64,000 bases of DNA from Rattus norvegicus. Its lineage: Eukaryota > Chordata > Mammalia > Rodentia > Muridae. A model generated the notes under the pieces. The model saw nothing but the letters and a program-made list of their open reading frames with translations. It was not told the DNA's origin and did not search any database. A program made the translations under genes and the position numbers. Shown here piece after piece: positions 37,601 through 49,800 of this stretch; position 1 is the stretch's first letter, and every line of letters begins with the position of its first letter. The stretch covers positions 86,695,359 through 86,759,358 of the forward strand of contig NC_086026.1 in the NCBI RefSeq assembly GCF_036323735.1, given 5' to 3'.

Positions 37601-40600
37601 GTCTTTGGGGACAATTTTGGAGATCAACTTGGGATCAACCTGAGTATCTTATTTGTTGTGCTTAGGAACTTGTGTAAAAATAGCCATTAGAGAAGGGATT
37701 CTTTTTTTACAGTTTCAAATGAGCCTCCAAACATTACTTTGGAAAGTAATCTGTTAAAATGAGGTGTAATACTTTAATCTACTATGACTTAATTCTAAAG
37801 TTTGACTTTGCTTCAAAACAGTTTAATAACTATACATTTTATACATTTTATAAAGAGAAAATATACATTTTATACATTTTATAAAGAGAAAATAATATAG
37901 AGTTTATATATGAATGTTAGCATTCTAGGTGATGTTGTAGTGAAAAGAAAGTAAAGTTCTCTTCTCATTATGTGGTCCAAACTCAAAATCAAATGAATTT
38001 TGGTGCCTTTATTTCTTTTTTATTTATTGTGTATATAAATTAGACATCGATATCCGGGTTTATTTCCAAATTTATAACCTCTGTGTTCCTTTCCTTGGAC
38101 TAATCGTTTGTGGTTATTTACATTTTCTTAACTTAGAAACTGTTCCTCTGCTCTGTCATGCTCTAATGACAAACAGAAGTAATGAAGGAAGGATTGAGAT
38201 GACATTCTTACTTGCGGTAGAAAAAGCCCAGGATGCAGCACAGTTCTTTTGATCCAGTGGACCATGAGTCCATCCAGGCCACTTATAAGAAGCAATGAAA
38301 ACCTCAGGAAGATCAGCTCTGGGATAAGATGCCTAAGGGAAAGAGAAGCAGACATATTACATGTTCTCAAGTATGGCCCCGCTGGCAGGGTAAGATGCGT
38401 GCACGCCCTCTTGTAATGCTTATCATGATTTTGAATTGTTTTATACATTCTGGTTTCTGAGGGAAGCATTAAGTATAGAGGATTTCTGTACCATTTGTGT
38501 TGAAAGGCGGCTATATGCAGAGACTCACAACATGGACTGAATGCTTCTTCAATTTACCAAATAGTGCAAGAATGTTCCTGCCAGTGCACCTGTCATCTTG
38601 AATCATAGCTTTCTCATTCATGTTAAACACACACACACACAATTGTGAAAATTACTACTAATAGAGAATTTATATTTCTGTACCTCTTTTCTTCTTGGGA
38701 GTATATATGGCTGTCAGTGGAAAGAAATTTCAAAACAAGCCATTTAGAGTAGCTGCCTATTAATGCAAGAAATCATTCAATTTTACATCATTATGAGAAA
38801 TGAATTTAAAATTAATTTGTTCATATTTATAAAGTTATTAAAGATTAATGAGGACTATAAAATTTGTGTAAAACAAAATAGATAATGGCATGATGTCATG
38901 AAAACCCATAATAATTTTCTAACAGGGTCAGTTTTTGCTACTATTTCAACATACCTAGGTGACATAAGAAGAGGAAATATTTGCAGCATTTTTAAATAAA
39001 TGAGGAAAAATGACTTTCTAAAAGCTAATTGATAATATAAAGACTCTGTTAAGTAAGATTTTCTCCACGGACTAGACCATCGGCTTAGAGTTCTGTTGAC
39101 CTCATGAACCATTATTGTCATTTCTACAAGAAATGTGTGGGTGCTGCTCCTTGTGTCAGAAACTGGATGTCTATAAATAATAAAAGCTCATTGACTTAAT
39201 GGTTTTATGATTCGTGCTAGTAAAGCTACTAATCTGAAAAGTTACCAAAAATTTCTTCTCACAGTTACAAAACAGATTCAAAGTCTAAGGCAAGTAAAAT
39301 GTCTTTGTGAAAAGGGCGCCCACCCAAACTAATTATAAATTACAGCAGTGATAAGACACATCACTTTAGACATAGAGAAGTATTACTACCCAATGAGAGA
39401 GTAAGACATCCTGAGTCCATTTCAAAGGCATTGCTACTTACAAGAGTGAAGGAAGGACACAGAGCTTGTCACTACAACGTGGCTGAATGATAAAGATGAG
39501 CGTCACAGAACCAAGAGGTCTAAAATGCCAGTGCTGCCCAATGGAGCGCATAGCAGGAGCTGAGGTGGAGCGATATAAGCATGGTGGTCTGAAAGGGATC
39601 ACTGAGGAGATAGAGGCTCGGCCTCATCGCTATCTTTCTGAATAGGAAACAGACACACGTCTTATATACCTCCCTGTGCCTTCTGTCATCATGCCCATCG
39701 GCGTATCAGTGCCCATGTAAGCACTTATCACATGAGGTTGCCTCACGTTTCCAGATAACTTGATTGTCTCAATGGCCGTTGTTATCATACGACTCTCAAA
39801 TACAATTTAAGAGTCCAGTGAGGATATAACCCTTTTACTGAGCTGAAGCAATGATCTCTCATTGCTAATGCATTTCAGCAGGATTTAGTTATGTAGAATA
39901 TTACTTCCACACTTGAAAGATAATCAGATTGTTTTGCATATGTAAGGTAGCCTGTTAATAAGAAAAGTGTGTGTGCACACATGTGCACCTGTGCAAGCCA
40001 GGTAGATTTCATCTATTAAAATAGGATTTCTCCTTAGTGCTTTGAACTACTGTAGCACCTTATATTTCTACTTTCATGATTTCTGCTTTAAAATACTGAT
40101 CACGAAATTTGGGTAATCCTTCTCAGTAAGATAACATAACAGACACACAGAAATTGTAATACTTTTATTGAAAACATATTCATCAGCAGGATAAAGCCAG
40201 AAGAATTCATGAAATTCATCCATTAACATTTTAAAGATTTTTTTACCACTTATTTAATATTGGTTCTTCTTAGAAAAATGGCCTGTATGACTTAAAGCTT
40301 CTCAGAGGAATTATTTTCAATTTTATTTCCCTCATGATAACAAATTATTTAAGTAATGAACACAGAGAAAATCCCCTAAGTATTATATTCCTGTGGAAAC
40401 TAAGAATACTTTTGAAAGCCAGAAAGTAAAAATAGTACTACAGAATAATAACTCTTAGACGTGGGTTAAAGAATTCTGATTTTAATAAATGATACATTTT
40501 AATTAATTAATTTGGTGGAATATAACCAGGTAACTAAAAGAATCAGAAGTACAACCTAAGAGGTTACAGAAATTATAAATTTGGTATATTATGTGAAATA

Positions 40601-40770
40601 GAAATTTGTCTTCAAACGAAGTACTCACTCTTCCATAAGGGCCTCTTTAATTTCTTATATTGTTATGTTGAAGGAAATCAATCATAATTTGACTCATAAT
40701 TTTCAAACAAACATTAGCCAAATTTGAGATTAAATTTGAAGAGTGTCCCTATTTCAACATTTTATTTGGA

Positions 40771-40813
<43 letters not shown>

Positions 40814-43800
40814 TAAAGTAAGGATACTGTGGACAGATATACAAATTCATAGCAGTGCTAATCCCCAGAGCCTTCCCTACATTAACCTTTGCATCTAGAT
40901 TATGGAGAATGGAAAGATAATCACTGAGAAGTCTAAGACACACTTATTTTCTCAGAGACATTAGAAATTATATGCATAAAAATTATATGCATAATTACTA
41001 TTGAGTCTATGCCTACAAGACACATACTATGTGGTTCACCCCTCTCTTAACTCCAGCTCCAATTTGACCTTCCTCCCCATTTTAATATGGATAACCAGAA
41101 ACATAAAATTCAAATAATGAGACTGAGAACCTAAGTTTATTTCAGTATTCCACGTCAGTGGTAGAGACATTTCTCTGGACTGTTTCATCCTGAGGAGGAC
41201 AGTATTGTTTTTTCTGGTGGTCAGGGGATACGGAAATACTTCTCATCCTCCAATGTGTTTACCTTTGAGCGTTAGCATTTGAAATCCTTTGATGCTTCTC
41301 TGTTGTCTCACGCTCAGTGGCTAGTGCCAGCTCTTCTGTAGCCCTATTCTTCCTTCACAGTCATGGAGTTTGTATCGTGGCACATGCAGGCTCACAAAAG
41401 TGACTACACTGGCCACAAGCCAGCTGCTACTGATACCGTTCCCAGCATACTACACCTAAGTGTCACTTGGTAGTGCTTGGTAATTTTCCTTAAAAGACAA
41501 ATCGTTTCCCTACTCTTCCTGCTTTTTTCTGCTGCCAGCAGTTGGGTCTCATAGTTTGGCTTAGAGGTGACCCCTTGAGCTGGTTTCTAACCTTGGGAAT
41601 GAAGGAGAAAGTGAAGGAGGAACAACAGAACAGACAGCAGCTTGGGTGCAGGATCCTCCCCATCAGAGGCTTTGCTTACAGAGGCTGGGGTGGGGGTGAC
41701 TCTTGCCACGCTTATGCCACTGTCATTTTTTGTTCTCTTGGTCTCGGTTTGCCTTATCATACTTACTAAAGAATAAAGTTCTAGGTTAATATTGTATTAC
41801 ATTGTACCAAAAACATGAACTACAAGAAGGCACCCCGGTTTCCGAGGTACTAAAGAAAAACACAGACGAAATAGATGGCTACATCCTAAATGGCTACTCA
41901 GATGGTTTACACTAGTTTGAAGGAAATTTAGAAGGTAATTTTAAGGGGAATTTGTAAGAGACGTTTTTAATTAAATGGGCTTATATTTTTTTGCAAGCGC
42001 CAATGTTCGTGAGGACACTCTTCGTAGTTTTAAAGGCTTTTCATCTAATTCAATGCAAAATGTTTCATTTTACTCCTTCTCTCATCTCACGCTGATGATA
42101 AAGCAAAGAATTGGTGTCTAGTGCAGCAGATTTGGGGAAGAAATAGGAATAGAAAAAAGGGAGTCTGGTATCGGAGAGCCAGCAAGTGGGTATATGGTAC
42201 ATAAGCACCTCAGATTACTTCAGAAATGTCCTCAGCCCTTGTGAAAAATCTATCTGTGCTGATCGCTTAGGCTCCATGACTGGTCTGGTTGTACCAGTTA
42301 CTGTCACAGCGTTGGGCATAGAATGGTGGCTAGAATTTTAAGAACCTTGACCCAGTGACAGTGAGAATGTCTTACATTCTGGTTTGCTCTTGCCATTTTC
42401 CCACAGATGTGAGAAGGTTCTGAGGTGAACACACACTGACACAGTCTCCACCATTCCTGACCTGCCTGTCTGGCACCGTCCAGACTCATTGTGCTGCGGC
42501 CAACTGTCCTGTGTGCAAAAGTGGGGGAAGGGGCCATTTTTGTCTAATATTATGTGAATTACAAAATCATGTGACTGATTTCTCTGCTTCTGTTTTTTTT
42601 TTTTTTTTTTTGTTAGAGAGATCATGAAATGGAGAGAATTTGGGAAGAGTTGATGGAAGGAAAATAGTATGATCAAGATATATTGGGTGAAAAATGTTAA
42701 AAATAAGGAGAAAAAGAAAATAAACTGATTATCTAATGACTAGGAGAATAATAAAGCAGTCAGTCAAACAACTGGTGTGTGCTACATAGTAATGAAGTAT
42801 TCAGTCGGTCAGATGCACTGTTATTTTCTCATCAAAAAACTTAGGAACTTTGAAAGTTAGTTTGTAATTCATAAAATGTTATTTTGTTTAACTTTTAACA
42901 TACCATCGAAAATTTATATTGTCATTTTTAATTGTTAGTTTTATCAACTAAGTTCATTTACACCGAATGATTGAATAAATATACTTGCTAGGGTAACTGT
43001 GAACATTTTTAACCATAACAACTTGGCATCGGATAGAGTATTTTGGTTATGGGTGCCAGCCTTCCTAACATTTTCATACTTTCCAACGAGTTTCACCTCA
43101 GGTGGAACAACAAATTATTGACATGGGGTAACCAACAGGCACAGTAAAAATGATGGTTTCTTAAATTTATTGAGCTTACTGCATTCATCCCCTTGTCTGT
43201 CCTGCATGAATGTATGTGTCCCACACTTATACCTGCTGCCTGCGGCGTGAAAAGGATGACATGGAATGGACCGGAACTGTAGTTACAGGCACTCGTGAAC
43301 TGCCATGTGGGTGCTAATAGCTAAAACTGTGTCTTCTACAAGAGTAGAAAGTATTTTTAGTTTCTGAGCCATCTCTCTGGGTCCTGATTTCAACAATTTC
43401 AACAGAACCAAATTAGACAATAAATTCTTAAATTTCAGGTTTTTTTGAATAAGAAATTATATTTTGAATGCAAAATATTTTCAAGATTTACACAAAAGAT
43501 GTAACACAATTAGGTTTCTTGGAGCTATTTGGTAAATCCCCAAGCACTGGAATATTAAATACGGTAATAAGAATCTTATGCTGTTAATTTGATTTTATTG
43601 GGTTTAGTTTGGTCTAAGAACAAAGTCAATTTTCAGGCTCATCGGAAATATGTAAACTCCTTCAGTCAATAAGTGAAAAGCTGCACATTTTAGTAGAAAA
43701 TAAAATTTTAAAAATGATGAATGTCTAAATAATTAGGTCCTCGTAGGCCTAACCCATTTCCAAATACTGTTCTTCTCTCAAGGTTAACGAAATGAAGGTC

Positions 43801-46800
43801 AAAAACACAAAGGAGAAAAGCATCTAATAGTGTATAATAGTAGTCGTTGAGAATCGTACTGTAGCCTGTTTTGCTAATCACATTCTGAGCATGAATATAT
43901 AAAACTCATGAAGCTTTAAGACCGAGGTAGAACTGTAACCATCACTGTATGGATGAAATAAGCAGTAAGACCTTGATATCCAAACGCCCTGGCTCCAGGG
44001 AATGTTCTAGTCTCTAGATAGCCTAGATATATGAACGCATGCACATATCTGTGCAGATGTATAGAACATGAGGTAGAAACCAGGGCTTTGCATATACTAG
44101 GCAAGCATTCTACTCCTAAGCTCATCACTAAAGCCACCTACAACTTTTCATATCTCTTCAACAATGTTGTTTCTGCTGGCTCAGTAGAACCGCCATCAGT
44201 GTAAGCTTGTATGCAGCTACAATAATTGGTTGTTTCCATTTTGCCCTCTAAGGAACTGTGTTCTATTTTTTCTCCCCAGAATATGCTTCTCTTCCTTTCA
44301 CCACTCTTACTTAAAAATTTTAGCTGAAGTCAGTATTTCTTAAATTACACTGTGTGGTGTGGAACCTAATACCTGATTACTAACCAAAAGCTTCTCTAAT
44401 CTTGTGAATTTAGAAAATGCTGCATTAAAAAAAGTTGATGAAATAAACATTACAATAGCCTCAATGTCCTTATGAATAGAGTGAATCTTCAAAAGAAAGA
44501 TATGGTTTGCTGCTAATCACAGTTTCCTCCTGCATCAGCTGAGATATGGTTCTAGTTGTCCAGAACCCATGGAAACCTACTTGCAGAGTCCAGGCTAGCT
44601 GCCTCTCAAACTTCTCCCTTTTGTTCCTTCTGCCTCTGCTCACCATTCTGCTTGTGCCTGAGAAAATATGTTCACTTGCCTTTTGGTTGCCTTATCTAGG
44701 TTTCACATCCCAGAGGGTCATCCCCAAATCATAAAATTAACTTCTAGCCCCACACCATTGACATACTTGTATTCCACATTGTTACTAATCACAGCTCATG
44801 AAAATGTGTTTGAAGAAGTTCCTGAATTAATTTCTCAATATAATATATGTATTATCTTTGAGAATCTCACACAAGGTATTTTGGACCATAGTTATCCCCC
44901 ATCCTTTCTCCTAACCTTTCTGAGATCTACCTCCAATTCACAATTCCTTGTCATCTGTTTTGGTTTTGGGTTGATACACTCATGGATATGGGGCCATCCA
45001 CTGTAGTAGTATAGTCGACTAGCTAGTGGAAATAGCTTTGAAGAAACTGCCTCTCCCTTCCCCAGAAGCCACAGACTATAGCTCCTCATTTAGGAGTGAG
45101 AGACAATGAACCCTTCTCCCCTTTATGCGAGTACATTAACTGGCTTGATCTTATACAGGTCTTATGCAGACAACCTCATCTGCAGTCAGTTCATTAGTGA
45201 AACAGAGTCTTGAACTTACTGTGCCTATCTTCATAACAGCCATTGATATCCCTTCAAATGGCATCCACTAGACTATTACAGACCAACTGTGACTTAAGCT
45301 GAAGAATAAAACCAGGTAACAAATAGGAAAGAGCAGAGTTTTCCCAGGAATTAAGGGTGCTTCAGCACCCATTTTCTCAATGCAGAGTAAAGGCTTTTGA
45401 GTCTCAACATTCATCTAGACAATGTTTCCAAATAATGGGAGAGATTGTGGGGTTAGAGTACAGTGTATCTCCTTGGTACACCAGCATTCCTATCTTGGTT
45501 TGGCAAGTACAGATACAAATCAATAACTGACCAATAACTCCACCAAATTTATAGTTCCCTGCTCCATAGGATTTTACACCAGTAACCCTTGTACATATAT
45601 AGTCCCTCCTGTACTGAAAATAACTTTAAATGGAGGAAATACCAGTTATTCAGAAATACAATTACATAAATCATTCATTTTTATTGTATTCAAGTACAGT
45701 AATTTACTGTACAATAACTGTACAGTCAAAAGTCTACATCTTTAGCCTACATTTGGCCACCACCAGTTCAACTCAGTTCATGTTGATCTCATGTCCTTCC
45801 TCTAAGCACTTACCTTAGTTCTATTCTAATCCATTTGACTAGTATTTAAGACAATTTTGACACTTAAAACTTAGCACTCAAGCTACTGTGCCCAAAAAGT
45901 CAGAACCTATTTCCATGACTTATGCAGTAATTAAGTAATGGAACTCTTGAAGGTCAGCTGAATTGTTCTTGCCGCTTTCTTGGAATTATTCAGTAACTAG
46001 GGATTTTAAACTGTCCTAGAATACTAATCAGTAATTTTTTTCAATTATAAATCTCATAGATACTTTTAGGCAAACAAATATCCAGGAACCAATACATGGC
46101 TAGAAATATTCTGCTGTCTACAGTGATGAGTAGTAACTTGAAGTTTTTTTATCATGTGTTTTTATAAATTAGTAAATCACAAAAGCTGAAAAGTTAAAAT
46201 TTGAACAGGAAAACATTGGAGATCATCTTGAGGAAGATCATATTAATATTTTCCAAAAATTGGGCTCATTGTGGCCCTGGATGAAAGAAAACTCAAGGAT
46301 AACCATTATAATGAAGCAATGCTAGAGGCAAAAACGAAAAAAGAAAAGAAAAAACTCACCACTACCGCCACCACCACTACCAACAACAGCAGCAACAAGA
46401 ACACCATAAAAAACCACAAGGAAAAATGACTTTTTCCAATTGAGCATGAAGTTAAGTCAAGTTATTAAAAAAACATGAAATGAGACATACTGCTAAAGAT
46501 TTTGTCAGACTGGTTGTAAATGACTTCAAAATATTTCATAACTGGGCATTGTTGAAAAATAGCTTTTAGTGGGAGATTAACCACCCTTTTCCCTATGTTG
46601 AATGTGAATTGGTTAAAGTTACCTGGGCCGGCTTATGCTGCAGACCATTGGCATGGGGGAGATAGACAAGGCTCTGCGTGTAATGAACCCGGAGGCAGCA
46701 TGCTGTTTGTTCATTCTCGGTGTGGTTTGGGCTCACTCAGTCTTAGTTTGTTTGACAGTGAGTGATGGTAGAACCCTGAACACTATGCTATTATGGGAAT

Positions 46801-49800
46801 TCAATGAAGTGAAGTATGAAGGTATTTGCATGCTGGGCACATGTCTGCTCAGGAAATGTCACTTGGTATTATTTTCTCTGATACTAGTTATGTTCCAGCA
46901 ATGCTGGAATCTAAATTGGAATTTTACTGTGGTGATCATATTCCTAAAAAACAAAACTTGGGTTAGATGTTTAATAGGCATTGGTTAATTTGCAATTCCT
47001 CTAGCGGCAGAAGACTAAGAGCATTTGGGCAGCTGGGACTGATGACTTCATTGTAGACTGACAAGCTCAACCACGGTGCCACTGCATGCCACTCTGCTCT
47101 GGACTCGAGTAGAGGTCTCAGAGAGACATCTCAACTTAAAAGTGTATGTGCCTGGGAAACACTATACCAAGTGGTATTTGTGGTCCCTAGAAAGGTTGAA
47201 ATTTCTTTATGCAACATGAAATACAACCTGTGCAACAGCACAAAGCAAGAAAATACTAATAAACAATTATGTAAATGAGTATGTCAGGTCCCAGGCAACA
47301 TTCAGATGTATTATTTAAGGCAGCTTGAGGACTTTTGAGGACAACTGTTTTCTAATGACCATGGAATACATGACTAAGGTTCCCAGTATTTACTTTATCC
47401 TTATATGATAATGAGTTGTCTGAGAAAGGTCATCAAAGTCTTGATGTATCCGCAAAATAAAAGCATAGCCGGACATGATAGCACACTCCTATAATCTCAG
47501 CACACAATCGATTTGAATATATTTGTGAGATAAAGGTTACCTGGTCCAATGTAGTAAACTCCATCACAATCTGCCTTGTACAATAGGACAATGTCTTAAG
47601 CATTATAATGAAACTAATGAAAGTAATACAAATAAATTGGTGTATTATGTCACTCAAGCTTTTCAAAGTGGCAAAACATTCTGTCTAAACTGCATAGCAG
47701 GGAAGGGTTTACTCTAGATCATAGTTTTGGAGGTTTTAGGTGGTCATGAGGAGAGGGCAGGTGGAGCCAGCCACTCTCACTTTGATGACCAGGAAACAGA
47801 GGAGGGACGAGAGGCCAGACAGCAAGCTTCCCACTTTTCCTCTCCTTATTATACCAGGATCCTTAGATAAAAGCAAGTGATAATGCCACTTAGTTTTAAA
47901 GCGGGTCTTCCTACTCTAACTTAATTAAAATATTTAATAACTTTATTAAGTTTATTAGTTAAAACTATCAAATGATTATTTTAATTAATTATTTAATTAT
48001 GTGTAAAAAATAATTTAAAAAGTCTTCCACTAATTTCTGGAAGCCCTCTCACAAGCATATGCTCCTCAATCAAATCAACTTGACAATCAAGTTTTAACAC
48101 AGAACACAATGAATAAGCCTTCAGCAGAAATATGGATTTCTTTGAAGTCATTGACAATGAACCAAAACACCAGTCATTGCTGAAAGGGAACACACAATTC
48201 TCTGAGTATGTAATGGTCATTACATTGAGGAAGCATCTCGAACACATGGGCACTGGAGAAAATTTCCTGAACAAAACACCAATGGCTTATGCTCTAAGAT
48301 CAAGAATCGACAAATGGGATCTCATAAAACTGCAAAGCTTCTGTAAGGCAAAGGACACTGTTGTTAGGACAAAATGGCAACCAACAGATTGGGAAAAGAT
48401 CTTTACCAGTCCTACAACAGATAGAGGGCTTATACTCAAACTATACAAAGAACTCAAGAAGTTAGACCGCAGGGAGAAAAAAAAACCTACTAAAAATGGG
48501 GTTCAGGGCTAAACAAAGAATTCACAGCTGAGGAATGCCGAATGGCTGAGAAACACCTAAAGAAATGTTCAACATCTTTAGTCATAAGGGAAATGCAAAT
48601 CAAAACAACCCTGAGATTTCACCTCACACCAGTGAGAATGGCTAAGATCAAAAACTCAGGTGACAGCAAATGCTGGTGAGGATGTGGAGAGAGAAGAACA
48701 CTCCTCCATTGTTGGTGGGATTGCAGACTAGTACAACCATTCTGGAAATCAGTCTGGAGGTTCCTCAGAAAATTGAACATTGAACTGCCTGAGGATCCAG
48801 CTATACCTCTCTTGGGCATATACCCAAAAGATGCCCCAACATATAACAAAGACACATGCTCCACTATGTTCATCGCAGCCTTATTTATAATAACCAGAAG
48901 CTGGAAAGAACCCAGATGCCCTTCAACAGGGAATGAATACAGAAAATGTGGTACATCTACACAATGGAATATTACTCAGCTATCAAAAACAATGACTTTA
49001 TAAAATTCATAGGCAAATGGATGGAACTGGAAAATATCATCCTGAGTGAGGTAACCCAATCACAGAAAAACACACATGGTATGCACTCACTGGTAAGTGG
49101 ATATTAGCCCAAATGCTTGAATTACCCTAGATGCACAGAACACATGAAACTCAAGAAGGATGACCAAAATGCAAATGCTTCACTCCTTGTTTAAAAGTGG
49201 AACAAGGATACCCTTGGGAGGGAATAGGGAGGCAAAGTTCAGAACAGAGGCAGAAGGAACACCCATTCAGAGCCTGCCCCACATGTGGCCCATACATATA
49301 CAGGCACCAAACTAGATAAGATGGATGAAGCAAAGAAGTGCAAGCCGACAGGAACTGGATGTAGACCTCTCCTGAGAGACACAGCCAGAATATAGCAAAT
49401 ACATAGGCGAATGCCATCATTAAACCACTGAACTGAGAACGGGACCCCCATTGAAGGAATCTTAGAAAGGACTAAAAGAGCTTGAAGGGGCTTGAGAACC
49501 CATATGAACAACAATGCCAACCAACCAGAGCTTCCAGGGACTAAGCCACTACCCAAGGACTATACATGGACTGACTGACCCTGGACTCCAACTGCATACG
49601 TAGCAATGAATAGCCTAGTAAGAGCACCAGTGGAAGGGGAAGCCCTTGGTCCTGCCAAGAGTGAACCCCAGTGAAAGTGATTGTTGGGGGGAGGCGGTAA
49701 TGAGGGGAAGATGGGGAGGGGAACACCCATAGAGAAGAGGAGGTGGAGGAGTTAGGGGGATGTTGGCCCTGGAATAACAATCAAAATGCAAATAAGAAAT

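Larger units (their letters stand above)
34984..38211 (-). other. Tinag: Tinag intron between exons D and E (3228 bp)
   Basis: It contains a short L1 insertion (36144-36421) with perfect target duplications, a (TTG)n/(TGC)n run at 35781-35815 and a 31-bp tandem duplication at 37831-37892. The segments 35000-35780 and 36440-37830 are AT-rich with nothing certain. A stretch near 37530-37570 weakly recalls MIR. Confidence 0.92.

Noticed and set aside
38128..38469. 113-codon minus-strand open frame overlapping exon D
   Set aside because: It runs through the acceptor and donor in a different frame from the Tinag exon; the spliced frame has the real family match.
39700..39830. L2/MIR-like segment (gcacttatcacatgaggttg)
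   Set aside because: Resemblance is limited to about 20-30 bases; not enough to support an annotation.
46635..46988. 117-codon open frame
   Set aside because: No start context, no recognisable domain, and it is antisense in a Tinag intron; consistent with chance.
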